Source of the DNA: an uncultured bacterium
Lineage (GTDB): Bacteria; Bacillota; Clostridia; Oscillospirales; Acutalibacteraceae
Assembly (NCBI GenBank): GCA_905215855.1
Contig: CAJMRT010000031.1
Span: 1 to 23,494, forward strand
DNA length: 23,494 nucleotides
Direction of reading: 5' to 3'
In this document: positions 1 through 8,700 of the stretch, piece by piece
Position numbering within the stretch: the stretch's first letter is position 1
Layout: every line of letters starts with the position of its first letter
Notes under the pieces: model-generated
Database searches by the model: none
What the model saw: the letters and a program-made list of their open reading frames with translations, nothing else
Told to the model about the DNA's origin: nothing
Position numbers and translations under genes: made by a program

Positions 1-196
1 AGATTATGATAAAATCAAGCTTGGTGATATGCTTGAGCTTCCGAATGTTAAGGACGAAATTGCAAACGGCAAGCAGGTTACTGTTGTAAACAAGACAACA
101 GGCGACACAATTGTTGCTGACTGTGAGCTTTCAGACAGAACAAGAAACATTATCATTGCAGGCGGTCTGCTTGACTACACAAAGGAGAACAGCTGA
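1..196 (+). CDS. acn: Aconitate hydratase, C-terminal end (5' partial)
   Basis: Only the last 64 codons are in the window (first whole codon at base 2, TGA at 194-196). The end reads LSDRTRNIIIAGGLLDYTK, which matches my memory of the C-terminus of clostridial aconitases, the swivel domain that completes the citrate/isocitrate site. The stop lies one base before the isocitrate dehydrogenase ATG, so the two are almost certainly co-transcribed. Aconitase makes isocitrate, the substrate of the next enzyme. The Fe-S cysteines are outside the window, so the call rests on the tail motif and the neighbour. Confidence 0.8.
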   Translation, partial: DYDKIKLGDMLELPNVKDEIANGKQVTVVNKTTGDTIVADCELSDRTRNIIIAGGLLDYTKENS

Positions 197-197
197 T

Positions 198-1406
198 ATG
201 GAAAAAATTAAAATGGTCACTCCTCTCGTAGAGATGGACGGCGACGAGATGACAAGAGTCATCTGGAAACAGATTAAAGACATTCTTATCACACCTTATG
301 TTGACCTCAAAACAGAATATTATGACCTCGGTCTTGAGCACAGAAACGAAACAGACGATCAGGTTACAGTTGACAGCGCCAACGCAACAAAGAAATACGG
401 TGTTGCTGTTAAGTGTGCCACAATCACACCGAATGCCGCAAGAATGACAGAGTACAACCTCAAGAGTATGTGGAAGTCACCTAACGGCACAATCCGCGCT
501 ATCCTTGACGGTACAGTATTCAGAAGTCCGATTCTTGTTAAGGGTATTGTTCCTTACATTCCTACATGGAAAAAGCCAATCTGCATTGCCCGTCACGCAT
601 ACGGCGATGTTTATAAGAACACAGAGATGAAAGTTGAAGCAGGCAGCAAGGCTGAACTTTGTGTTACAAAGCCTGACGGCACTGAGGAGAGAAGCACAAT
701 CTTTGACTTCAAGACTGACGGTATTATTCAGGGTATGCACAACATTGACAAGAGTATCTCATCATTTGCTCGTTCATGCTTTAACTATGCACTTGATCAG
801 AAACTTGATGTTTGGTTTGCAACAAAGGATACAATCAGCAAGATTTATGACCATAGATTCAAGGACATTTTCAACGAAATCTTTGAAAATGAATACAAAG
901 AAAAGTTTGAAAACGCAGGTATTACATATTTCTACACACTTATTGATGACGCTGTTGCAAGAGTAATCAGAAGTGAGGGCGGCTATATGTGGGCTTGCAA
1001 GAACTATGACGGCGATGTTATGAGTGATATGATTGCTACTGCATTCGGTTCACTTGCAATGATGACAAGCGTGCTTGTTTCTCCTGACGGCATCTATGAA
1101 TATGAGGCTGCTCACGGCACAGTTCAGCGCCACTACTACAAGTATCTCAAGGGTGAAGAAACTTCTACAAACTCTGTTGCAACTTTGTTTGCATGGACAG
1201 GTGCACTTCGCAAGAGAGGCGAACTTGACGGTCTTGACGACCTTATGAAGTTTGCAGACAAGCTTGAGGCCGCAACAATCAAGACAATTGAGGACGGCGT
1301 TATGACAGGCGATCTCTACGCTATCTCAACACTTGAGAACAAAAAGAAAGTAAATACAGAAGAATTTCTCAAGGCTATTGACGAGCGTCTTGCAGCATCT
1401 CTCTGA
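198..1406 (+). CDS. icd: NADP-dependent isocitrate dehydrogenase (402 aa)
   Basis: Converts isocitrate to 2-oxoglutarate, CO2 and NADPH in the cytoplasm; in fermentative clostridia this mainly feeds glutamate synthesis. The protein starts MEKIKMVTPLVEMDGDEMTR and carries the substrate motif KSPNGTIR, the stretch KPICIARHAYGDVYK, and near the C-terminus EAAHGTVQRH followed by STNSVATLFAW. This is the short homodimeric, eukaryote-like IDH subfamily rather than the E. coli type. The frame stays open upstream to a TTG at 111, but ATG 198 is chosen because AAAGGAG (181-187) sits 10 nt before it and the family N-terminus begins there. The ribosome binding site lies inside the end of aconitase, which suggests coupled translation. 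Confidence 0.95.
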   Translation: MEKIKMVTPLVEMDGDEMTRVIWKQIKDILITPYVDLKTEYYDLGLEHRNETDDQVTVDSANATKKYGVAVKCATITPNAARMTEYNLKSMWKSPNGTIRAILDGTVFRSPILVKGIVPYIPTWKKPICIARHAYGDVYKNTEMKVEAGSKAELCVTKPDGTEERSTIFDFKTDGIIQGMHNIDKSISSFARSCFNYALDQKLDVWFATKDTISKIYDHRFKDIFNEIFENEYKEKFENAGITYFYTLIDDAVARVIRSEGGYMWACKNYDGDVMSDMIATAFGSLAMMTSVLVSPDGIYEYEAAHGTVQRHYYKYLKGEETSTNSVATLFAWTGALRKRGELDGLDDLMKFADKLEAATIKTIEDGVMTGDLYAISTLENKKKVNTEEFLKAIDERLAASL

Positions 1407-1434
1407 TTTTAAAGTTAAAGGAGCATAGTGAGTA

Positions 1435-2067
1435 ATGTCTAAGAATGACAGTATTTCAATGTCGGTTATCAGGCGTTTGCCAAGATATTACCGCTTTTTA
1501 TCAGAACTGAACGACCAGAACATTGACAAAATTTCTTCAACAAAGCTTGCACAGATTATGAATGTGACAGCCTCTCAGGTAAGGCAGGACCTTAACTGTT
1601 TTGGCGGATTTGGTCAGCAGGGTTACGGCTACAGCGTTAGTCAGCTGAAAGAGGAAATCAAGAACATTCTCGGTCTTAACAACGATTACAAGGCAATTCT
1701 TATCGGTGCGGGTAATCTTGGTAAAGCCGTTGCAATGCATATGAATTTTGAAAAGCTCGGATTTGAACTTATTGCCTGTTTCGATAACAACGAACAGAAA
1801 GTCGGTTCAAAGCTCAACGGACTTACAGTTAAGAACGAAAGTGAACTCGATGATTTTTGCAATAAAAACCACATTGACACTGCGTTTTTGTGTATTCCCC
1901 GAGTTTGTGTTGAAAATGTTCTTGACAAGCTTTATTCACACGGAATAAAAAATTACTGGAATTTCAGTCACTATGATATAAATGCTCGTTATAATGATAC
2001 TATGGTAGAAAATGTTCATCTCAGCGACAGTCTTATGACACTCTGCTACAGAATGAACAACAACTGA
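1435..2067 (+). CDS. rex: Redox-sensing transcriptional repressor Rex (210 aa)
   Basis: Rex binds NADH or NAD+ and releases operators of fermentation and NADH-reoxidation genes when NADH is high. An N-terminal winged helix (about residues 10-65) contains RRLPRYYRFL and SQVRQDLNCFGGFGQQGYGY, typical of Rex. A Rossmann domain follows with GAGNLG at 91-96, and the C-terminal helix (about 185-210) would swap between subunits. Length is normal. AAAGGAG precedes the ATG by about 12 nt. The gene lies 28 bp behind the isocitrate dehydrogenase gene on the same strand, so it is probably the last gene of the citrate-branch operon. I found no convincing Rex operator in the window. Confidence 0.95.
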   Translation: MSKNDSISMSVIRRLPRYYRFLSELNDQNIDKISSTKLAQIMNVTASQVRQDLNCFGGFGQQGYGYSVSQLKEEIKNILGLNNDYKAILIGAGNLGKAVAMHMNFEKLGFELIACFDNNEQKVGSKLNGLTVKNESELDDFCNKNHIDTAFLCIPRVCVENVLDKLYSHGIKNYWNFSHYDINARYNDTMVENVHLSDSLMTLCYRMNNN

Positions 2068-2077
2068 TAAACCAATT

Positions 2078-2120
2078 AAATCCCCGACAGTTTTTAATTG
2101 ACTGTCGGGGATTTTTCTGT
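2078..2120 (+). terminator. Intrinsic terminator after rex
   Basis: A perfect 14-bp stem (2078-2091 with 2101-2114; GC core CCCCGACAG) and a 9-nt loop run into a T-rich tail. It lies 10 bp after the rex stop and closes the acn-icd-rex transcript. Confidence 0.92.
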
Positions 2121-2150
2121 TTTAGAATAATATCCGATTTTATGCAGATT

Positions 2151-2184
2151 AAAAGGGCTGACCAATTAAGGTCAGCCCTCTTTT
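2151..2184 (-). terminator. Terminator of the pullulanase operon (probably bidirectional)
   Basis: A perfect 10-bp stem (AGGGCTGACC 2154-2163 with 2170-2179) and a 6-nt loop, with T-rich bases on either side depending on the strand. It lies about 25 bp beyond the stop of the dockerin pullulanase gene, which arrives on the minus strand, and also backs up the rex terminator. Confidence 0.85.
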
Positions 2185-2208
2185 GCAATTTGTGTTTGTG
2201 ATTTCAGA

Positions 2209-5200
2209 TTAACCGAATGTAACCTGCTCAGCGATAGGAGCGTTCGGGTTAGTGTCAGGGTTATCTGTGTAGAATGTAAGGTATGTACCGCCCATAACAG
2301 CAGAGTCATCAATTACAATCCACATTTCGTTGTCTACAAAGCCCTTGTAGTCGATTGTCTGATTAGTAGCGTTATCAGAAACGATTACATTGTATGTACC
2401 TGCTCCCTTGTATGTGAAGCTGTAATCAAACCAACCGTTTTCACCTTTAGTCATAGGATCACCCGGCCACTCTGTCATAAAGTTGCCTGAGTCTGCGCCC
2501 TTGAGGTTTGAACCCCATATCCAGAGGTATGGTGTCCATGTAAGTGAACCGTTGTGCTTTACATGAAGTGTGATGTCAAGGCTTGATGCAATGTAGTAGT
2601 AGTTTACTTCTGCCTCGCCGTAAGGAATGTATCCTGCTGGCTTAGCCGGCATATTGTCAGGATCAACTGCATAGCCAACAACCTTGAATGCCTTTGATTC
2701 ATATGTGCTGCCTGCTCTGCCTGAGAATACGATTGAATCAGTAAGTTTTTTCTGCTGACCCTTTGCATCTGTGTAGTAGTAGTTTACTGTTACCTTACCT
2801 GAAGAAACAGGGAGGTTAACAATAGACTTCATAAGCATTGTTGTATCTTCAACGCTTACATTGTCATCATAGTTAAGGTCAAGTGCTGACTGATCAACTG
2901 TAGGAGTTTCAAGCTTAAGGATGTACTTCTGGAGAAGTGTAGCGTCGATAACATCAACTTCACCGTCACCGTTGAAGTCTGCATTCTTGATTGTCTCAGG
3001 AATATAGTCTGTGTACATATATGTAACTTCCTGAGTACCGTCAGTGTACTTGCCTTCTGTGTTACCCTCAACACGGCTTACGATGTATGTATCAGGAACG
3101 CCTGCGCTTGGAACTGTTACATAACCTGAACCTACAGGACCCTGAAGAACTACAGAATCTTCAAGCTTCTCGCCTGTTGACTCATAAACATAGTTTACTT
3201 TTACCTTACCGTTTGAAGAATGGATGCCAGCTGACTCATAGCCTGCCTTGTCAACAGCTACGATAGCTGAACGAGCAGGAACTGTGAATGTTGAGCCTGT
3301 TACCTCACCAAGTGAGTCAAGGCCTGCTGTTTCGCCGTTGGCAATAATAACCCAATCTGTTACAGATGTGTCTGCAAGTGTAACATCTGCAGCTGTTGAA
3401 GCATTGTTGTAGAGAACGGCAATCTTGTTCCACTCACCCTCAACATCATTTGCAAGAGTGTATGAAATCTGGTTTGTAGGTGAAGATACCTTATTTGTGA
3501 AGATGAAGTTGTTAGCATATGATGTATCCATAGCTGTGAGAGGTGAGAATGCTGACTTAATCTGCATCATACCCTTGTAGTAAGAAACTACATCAGCATA
3601 GTCAACAACATTCTGCCACTTAATCATATTAAGTTCAGGATCTGACTTGTAGCTGTTTGTGTCACCGTCTTTTGAACGAGCCATTTCTTCACCGGCAAGT
3701 GTGAATGAAATACCCTGTGATGTGTAGATGATAGCACTTGCGAGCTTGTTCATCTTTACAGCCTCAGAATTTCTTTCGCCAAAGCTTGCAAGACCTGTTG
3801 ATGCAAGAATCTGGTCATAAAGTGTTGCGTTATCGTGACATGAATCGTATGTTACGCACTGTGAAGGAGCCTGAGCCTTCCACTTGTTTGTACCTGAGCT
3901 GTTAGCACGAATACCGTAGTTTACATCCTTTGCAGATGTCTTTGAGCCCTGTATGAAACCTGTGTTGTTGATGCCCATTGCACTACCCTTTACACCGTCA
4001 CGGATACCGTCATTGAAGATAGCGATTCTGTCGCTGAGTCTTGCTGCGTTAGCCTGTGTTGCAGGATAGAACTTTGTGCCTGAACATGTGTTTGTTGGGT
4101 GGTATGAGTCGCCGCCTGCCCAACCTTCGCCCCACATTGTGATTCGTGGGTCAATCTGGTCGAGAGCTTCTCTTGCCATATTCATTGTTTCAACATCCAT
4201 AATACCCATAAGGTCAAAACGGAAGCCGTCAACATGATATTCATTTACCCAATATTTGAGTGAGTCGATAACATACTGTCTGTACATTGCACGCTCTGTT
4301 GCACCTTCGTTGCCGCAACCCGAACCGTCTGAGAATGCACCTGATGTTTTCATTCTGTAGTAGTAGTTAGGAACTGTGTGCTGGAAGCATGAATCAGTTG
4401 AATAAGTATGGTTGTAAACAACATCCATTACAACGGAAATGCCGGCATCGTGCAGAGCCTTGATCATTTCTTTGCATTCTTTGATTCTTACTTTACCGTC
4501 ATACGGATTTGAAGAATATGAACCTTCAGGAACATTGTAGTTCTGTGGGTCATAACCCCAGTTAAACTGAGAATCATCGCCTGCCTCATTTACTGACTGG
4601 AAGTCATAGAACGGGTTAAGCTGTACTGTTGTTACACCGAGCTCTTTAAGGTAATCAATACAGGTTGAAACCTTGCCCTCGCCGTTAAGAGTTGTACCTG
4701 ATTCCGTGAAAGCAAGGTACTTGCCTCTGTTAGCCTCGCTTACGCCCGATGCCTTGTCATAAGAAAAGTCCTTGATATGGAGTTCCCATACTGATGACTG
4801 TGTTGATTTGTCAAGAAGAACATGGTTGTCGTTTGACCAGCCCTCAGGATCTGTATCGTCAAGGTCAACAATCATTGAACGCTTACCGTTTACGCCTGTT
4901 GCCGTTGAGTATACATCCTGTGTTTCATAAGTCTTTGTTGCATCTGAACCGATGTGTGTTGTGTCTGTTGTTGTGATTGAGTATGTGTAATAATAATCCT
5001 TCCATTCACCGACGAGTGTAATCGTCCAAACACCGTTCCACTCACCGTCAACGAGCATTTTTTCAAGTGTGTATGTGCCGATTTCACCTGCACCCTGCTC
5101 GTTATCCGAACCTTTTGCAAAGATATTGACCTTAACATCAGTTGCTGTCGGTGACCAAACCTTGAATGTTGTAGCATCTTTTGTGTAGGTAACACCAAGA

Positions 5201-5388
5201 TCATTGCCGGAGTAAGCATACTGAGCGTCAATATCTTCAGCAGCCTTTGTGTAAGAGTTGTCTCTTGCGTAGTCGCTTGAAACTGCCGAACTGTCATCGG
5301 CTGTTGCGGCAAAGCTTGACACAACCGCTGTTGAGGCAAGCATGCACGCTGCAAGAACTGCAGAAACAATTTTCTTCGTAGTTCTCAT
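2209..5388 (-). CDS. Secreted type I pullulanase with internal dockerin and CBM26-like C-terminus (1059 aa)
   Basis: Hydrolyses alpha-1,6 branch points in starch and pullulan outside the cell. Order seen: Sec signal peptide (about 1-28); CBM48-like region (about 57-165); GH13 catalytic domain (about 195-615); GH13 C-terminal beta domain; MucBP-like module (about 726-793); dockerin (801-860); second MucBP-like module (864-932); CBM26-like starch-binding module (about 936-1030, with WPGDPMT and GWFDYSF). Type I pullulanase motif FNWGYDP is at 275-281. GH13 regions: DVVYNH 322-327, GFRFD with nucleophile D392, GEGW with acid/base E421, SCHDN with D519, so it should be active. Dockerin calcium loops are D804/N806/D808/D815 and D837/N839/D841/D848. 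AAGGAGG (5399-5405) precedes the ATG by 10 nt. It follows a paralogue by 66 bp. It resembles the dockerin pullulanases of R. bromii amylosomes; which numbered Amy protein it matches I cannot say. Confidence 0.93.
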   Translation of the reverse strand: MRTTKKIVSAVLAACMLASTAVVSSFAATADDSSAVSSDYARDNSYTKAAEDIDAQYAYSGNDLGVTYTKDATTFKVWSPTATDVKVNIFAKGSDNEQGAGEIGTYTLEKMLVDGEWNGVWTITLVGEWKDYYYTYSITTTDTTHIGSDATKTYETQDVYSTATGVNGKRSMIVDLDDTDPEGWSNDNHVLLDKSTQSSVWELHIKDFSYDKASGVSEANRGKYLAFTESGTTLNGEGKVSTCIDYLKELGVTTVQLNPFYDFQSVNEAGDDSQFNWGYDPQNYNVPEGSYSSNPYDGKVRIKECKEMIKALHDAGISVVMDVVYNHTYSTDSCFQHTVPNYYYRMKTSGAFSDGSGCGNEGATERAMYRQYVIDSLKYWVNEYHVDGFRFDLMGIMDVETMNMAREALDQIDPRITMWGEGWAGGDSYHPTNTCSGTKFYPATQANAARLSDRIAIFNDGIRDGVKGSAMGINNTGFIQGSKTSAKDVNYGIRANSSGTNKWKAQAPSQCVTYDSCHDNATLYDQILASTGLASFGERNSEAVKMNKLASAIIYTSQGISFTLAGEEMARSKDGDTNSYKSDPELNMIKWQNVVDYADVVSYYKGMMQIKSAFSPLTAMDTSYANNFIFTNKVSSPTNQISYTLANDVEGEWNKIAVLYNNASTAADVTLADTSVTDWVIIANGETAGLDSLGEVTGSTFTVPARSAIVAVDKAGYESAGIHSSNGKVKVNYVYESTGEKLEDSVVLQGPVGSGYVTVPSAGVPDTYIVSRVEGNTEGKYTDGTQEVTYMYTDYIPETIKNADFNGDGEVDVIDATLLQKYILKLETPTVDQSALDLNYDDNVSVEDTTMLMKSIVNLPVSSGKVTVNYYYTDAKGQQKKLTDSIVFSGRAGSTYESKAFKVVGYAVDPDNMPAKPAGYIPYGEAEVNYYYIASSLDITLHVKHNGSLTWTPYLWIWGSNLKGADSGNFMTEWPGDPMTKGENGWFDYSFTYKGAGTYNVIVSDNATNQTIDYKGFVDNEMWIVIDDSAVMGGTYLTFYTDNPDTNPNAPIAEQVTFG

Positions 5389-5423
5389 AGATAATATTCC
5401 TCCTTATTAATTTTTATAATCTA

Positions 5424-5441
5424 TTCCGTCAGCATACGGAA
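5424..5441 (-). other. Small hairpin between the two pullulanase genes
   Basis: Perfect inverted repeat TTCCGT / ACGGAA with a 6-nt loop in the 66-bp gap between the paralogues. No T-run follows on the minus strand, so it is not a normal terminator. It could be an mRNA processing or stability element. Confidence 0.4.
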
Positions 5442-5454
5442 ATAACTACCCTAA

Positions 5455-8352
5455 TCAGTCCTCTTCAATGTCAAGATCAGCCATAAGACGCTTTTTGCGC
5501 TTAACAGAAGAGTAAACTACCGATGCGGCACAAAGAGCAATAATAAGTCCTGTGCCGACATATACAAACGGAAGCATTTGCTTGAGCGGATCCGGTGTTG
5601 ATGAATAGCTGAACACCACATTTATTTCACCCGATTTGAATGTTCCGTTTGCCTTTTCCGGAACGCTTACAAGTTCTTTTTCCTCATATGTATTTTGAGA
5701 GAGTGAATAAGCCTGTCCTTCAGCACCCGTGATTGTCTTTGTATCAAGGATCTTGCCCGAATCATCCATATAAATGGCGTTGACTCTGCAAATTTTCTTG
5801 TCCTCATCATCTGTAACACGAGTATAAATTTTCTTGTCCTCATCATCTGTAACACGAGTATATTTGTATGTAACGGTCTTGCTTGCGGAATCAAGCTTGC
5901 CTGCACCGTTTGTCGGAAGGTCGTCAAGAACAAGCTTGTAATTCTTGATGGACGGAAGGTCGGGAGTATAGTACTGCTCTCCCCTTCTGTTTCTCACAAG
6001 ATAAGAATCTTCAATTTCCGTATTATTTGTTTCATCAACAAACTTTACCGTAACCGTTGACATCTCGCCGTCATATTCTTCAACATAAACCTTTGCGTGA
6101 CCAATCTGGTCTGTAAACACACCCTTGGTTTCGCCCTCGGTTTTCTTTACATCATAGCTGAGAGTTGACGCAAGATTTGTTATATCATAGCTTGTTCCGA
6201 GCTCGCCCGTGAGCGTCTGCGACTTTATGAGCTTTTCGGTTTTGTTATCATAATAATCAATTACAACCGCGCCCTCATCATCCATAATTCCGGCAGAATC
6301 GTAGCTTTTTGTGTCAACCATAATAACGGCTGAATGAGCCTCAACCTTTACGCTGTTTGTAACATTCTTTATGTTGCGAAGTCCCGCTGTCTTGTTATCC
6401 GCAAGGACAACCCAGTCGCCTTTTGCGTTTACATTCTGTGCAGAATCCGAGCCGTTGAATATTACGCACATCTTATTCCATTTTCCGCCCTCTGTGTTAT
6501 TGATTGTATAACCTGTAACACCCTTAGGAACATCGGAAAGGTATGCAAGGCTGTTGGCTGTCGCAGCAGTAGAATCCGAGAATGCCGCAAAAGCGTCACG
6601 GATTTTATAAAGTCCTCTGTAATATTCAATTAAATCGGAATAGAGATCAATATTCTCCCAGTCAAGCTGATTTTCTTTTCTGCTTGATGCATAGCTGTTT
6701 TCGTCACCGTCTTTACTGCGGCAAAATTCTTCACCGCCGAGGGAGAACGGAATGCCCTGAGAAGTCATAACAATTGCCGCAGAAAGCTTGTTCATTGCAA
6801 CAAGATCTTCATATCTCCTGCGATATTTACCGTCGGCACCGTAAACCGAACCGACAAGCTTATCGTAAAGGCAAAGGTTATCGTGACACGACGCATATGT
6901 TACGCACTGTGACGGAACATTTGCCCAACCGGTTGTAGTGTCACTCTGACCTGCAATACCTGTTTTAAGATTAGCTCTGTTAGAACCGTTTTGAATAAAA
7001 GCACCGTCTGTACCGCCTGTGCTTCCCTTGATTGCGTCACGGATTGTATCATCAAATGCACCGATACGGTCGCTCATCTGCTTGAGATTTTTCTGACTTG
7101 CCATAACTGTGCCTTCGTCACAATTGGTTGCCATATCCCACGCTTCACCGTACATAAGAATCTGTTTGCCGCTGCCGTCCTCATAAAGGCCGTCAAGAGC
7201 GGCACGGATTGAATTCATAGTTGTTACATCGTGAAGTCCCATAAGGTCAAAGCGGAAACCGTCAATGTGGTATTCGCTTGCCCAGTATGTAACGGAATCA
7301 ATCATATATTTTCTGAACATAAGATGTTCGCTTGCTGTATCGTTTGAACAACCTGAGCCATTTGAGAATGTTCCGTCACTGTTCATTCTGTAGTAGTAGT
7401 TTGGAACTGTTCTCTGAAACCAAGAATCGGGTGTGTAGGTGTGGTTGTAAACAACATCCATAATTACACCGATTCCTGCGTTATGAAGTGCCTGAATCAT
7501 CTGCTTACATTCTTTGATTCTCACTTCACCCTTTTTAGGATTTGTAGAATAAGAACCCTCGGGACAGTTGTAGTTGACGGGATCGTAACCCCAGTTGTAC
7601 TGATCCATAATGTCCTTGCTCTCATCAACCGAACCGAAATCGTAGAATGGCATAATCTGCACATACTTTACGCCGAGTTTTTTGAGATAGTCAACGCAGG
7701 TTGAAGATGCACCCTGAACACCGTTGACTGTTGTTCCCTCTTCGGTAAAAGCAAGGAATTTTCCTCGGTTTGCTTCACTTACACCGCTTGATTCGGATGA
7801 AGAGAAGTCTGCAACGGAAATTTCCCATACAGACGCATTAGTCTGATTTTGAACAAGCACATGCTTGTCATTTTCCCAACCCTCAGGATTGGTTGAGTTA
7901 AGGTCAACAACCATTGAACGGTTACCGTTCACACCGCAAGCCTTTGCATAAACATCAGCTGTTTCTTTGGTTGTTTTTCCGTGAGTAACGGAATATGTAT
8001 AATATTTATTAAGCAGGTCGCCGTTAATTGTAACAGACCACACGCCTGTTGTTTTGTCAAGCACCATTGCCCTTGACATTATAGAACCTGCATCTCCCTC
8101 ATCATCACTGCCGTGTTCAAAAATGTTTACACGAACAGATGCCGCATTTGGTGACCACACCTTGAATGTGGTTGATTTTTTTGAGTAATTAGCACCAAGA
8201 TCATCGCCAGAATATGCGTATTTGTCCAGATTAGCGGCATATGCCTGATAATCTGTTGTTGTTTTCTTTTCTGCTGCCGAAACATCAGCCGCACACATTC
8301 CTGTAATTATCATAGCTGTCATTACTCCTGCCAATACTTTTTTTAAAAACAA
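5455..8352 (-). CDS. Membrane-anchored secreted type I pullulanase with MucBP-like repeats (965 aa)
   Basis: Debranching enzyme paralogous to its downstream neighbour but built to stay on the cell. Seen: signal peptide (about 1-26, cut near DVSA/AE); CBM48-like region (about 45-150); YNWGYDP at 252-258; GH13 regions DVVYNH 299-304, GFRFD with nucleophile D369, GEAW with acid/base E403, SCHDN with D491. Three MucBP-like modules follow (about 694-757, 764-832, 853-917), then a TM helix (about 926-948) and a basic/acidic cytoplasmic tail KRKKRLMADLDIEED. There is no LPXTG motif, so retention is by the TM helix. It lacks a dockerin. A 12-residue unit (YTRVTDDEDKKI) occurs twice in a row near 831-854. 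The start is TTG at 8352, nine nt after AGGAGG (8362-8367); no in-frame ATG fits the signal peptide better. It is first in the two-gene operon. Confidence 0.93.
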   Translation of the reverse strand: MFLKKVLAGVMTAMIITGMCAADVSAAEKKTTTDYQAYAANLDKYAYSGDDLGANYSKKSTTFKVWSPNAASVRVNIFEHGSDDEGDAGSIMSRAMVLDKTTGVWSVTINGDLLNKYYTYSVTHGKTTKETADVYAKACGVNGNRSMVVDLNSTNPEGWENDKHVLVQNQTNASVWEISVADFSSSESSGVSEANRGKFLAFTEEGTTVNGVQGASSTCVDYLKKLGVKYVQIMPFYDFGSVDESKDIMDQYNWGYDPVNYNCPEGSYSTNPKKGEVRIKECKQMIQALHNAGIGVIMDVVYNHTYTPDSWFQRTVPNYYYRMNSDGTFSNGSGCSNDTASEHLMFRKYMIDSVTYWASEYHIDGFRFDLMGLHDVTTMNSIRAALDGLYEDGSGKQILMYGEAWDMATNCDEGTVMASQKNLKQMSDRIGAFDDTIRDAIKGSTGGTDGAFIQNGSNRANLKTGIAGQSDTTTGWANVPSQCVTYASCHDNLCLYDKLVGSVYGADGKYRRRYEDLVAMNKLSAAIVMTSQGIPFSLGGEEFCRSKDGDENSYASSRKENQLDWENIDLYSDLIEYYRGLYKIRDAFAAFSDSTAATANSLAYLSDVPKGVTGYTINNTEGGKWNKMCVIFNGSDSAQNVNAKGDWVVLADNKTAGLRNIKNVTNSVKVEAHSAVIMVDTKSYDSAGIMDDEGAVVIDYYDNKTEKLIKSQTLTGELGTSYDITNLASTLSYDVKKTEGETKGVFTDQIGHAKVYVEEYDGEMSTVTVKFVDETNNTEIEDSYLVRNRRGEQYYTPDLPSIKNYKLVLDDLPTNGAGKLDSASKTVTYKYTRVTDDEDKKIYTRVTDDEDKKICRVNAIYMDDSGKILDTKTITGAEGQAYSLSQNTYEEKELVSVPEKANGTFKSGEINVVFSYSSTPDPLKQMLPFVYVGTGLIIALCAASVVYSSVKRKKRLMADLDIEED
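5790..5861. repeat. Perfect 36-bp tandem duplication inside the anchored pullulanase gene
   Basis: Copies 5790-5825 and 5826-5861 are identical at all 36 positions. Being a multiple of three, the duplication keeps the frame and doubles a 12-residue charged linker between the second and third MucBP-like modules. Full identity, including third codon positions, suggests a recent slippage event (or an assembly artefact). Confidence 0.95.
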
Positions 8353-8600
8353 TCAAAAATGCCTCCTGACTTATTCGGATATGAGCAAAACAAAGGTCAC
8401 AATCAGCACTGTTTTACAATAGTCCATACGAATTCCAATGTTAGCATTTCATTAACTTATTTTATCATATAAGGCAATATATTTTAATTCCGATTTAGAA
8501 TATATGAACTGATAAAGACTTTATTGTTGTAGAATTTTCTATGGTAAATATGTGCAATATGCTGAATTTTCAAATGTAATTTTTTTAATTTATATTGAGC

Positions 8601-8630
8601 AAATAAAAAATTGTCGTTAAAGACAATTTC
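8601..8630 (-). terminator. AT-rich hairpin with T-run (possible second enolase terminator)
   Basis: Stem AAATTGTC (8608-8615) with GACAATTT (8622-8629), 6-nt loop. On the minus strand it is followed by a T-rich run. Stem GC is low, so it could instead be an operator for the pullulanase operon. Confidence 0.4.
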
Positions 8631-8669
8631 ATAATCTTTTTAGTTCGATTGCAAAATTTTGTCCTAATA

Positions 8670-8700
8670 AAAAAAGAATTCCCCGACCGAAGTCGGGGAT
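8670..8700 (-). terminator. Intrinsic terminator of enolase
   Basis: Stem TCCCCGAC (8680-8687) with GTCGGGGA (8692-8699), CGAA loop, followed on the minus strand by TTCTTTTTTT. It begins 8 bp beyond the enolase stop. Confidence 0.9.

Noticed and set aside
111..197. In-frame TTG upstream extension of isocitrate dehydrogenase
   Set aside because: It overlaps aconitase, lacks a matching ribosome binding site, and family proteins start at the ATG 198 position.
4890..5369. 159-codon open frame on the same strand inside the dockerin pullulanase gene
   Set aside because: It is an out-of-frame reading of the signal peptide/CBM48 coding region with no ribosome binding site and no recognisable domain.
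5455..5560. Sortase signal at the end of the anchored pullulanase
   Set aside because: No LPXTG-type motif before the TM helix; the helix and charged tail alone explain anchoring.
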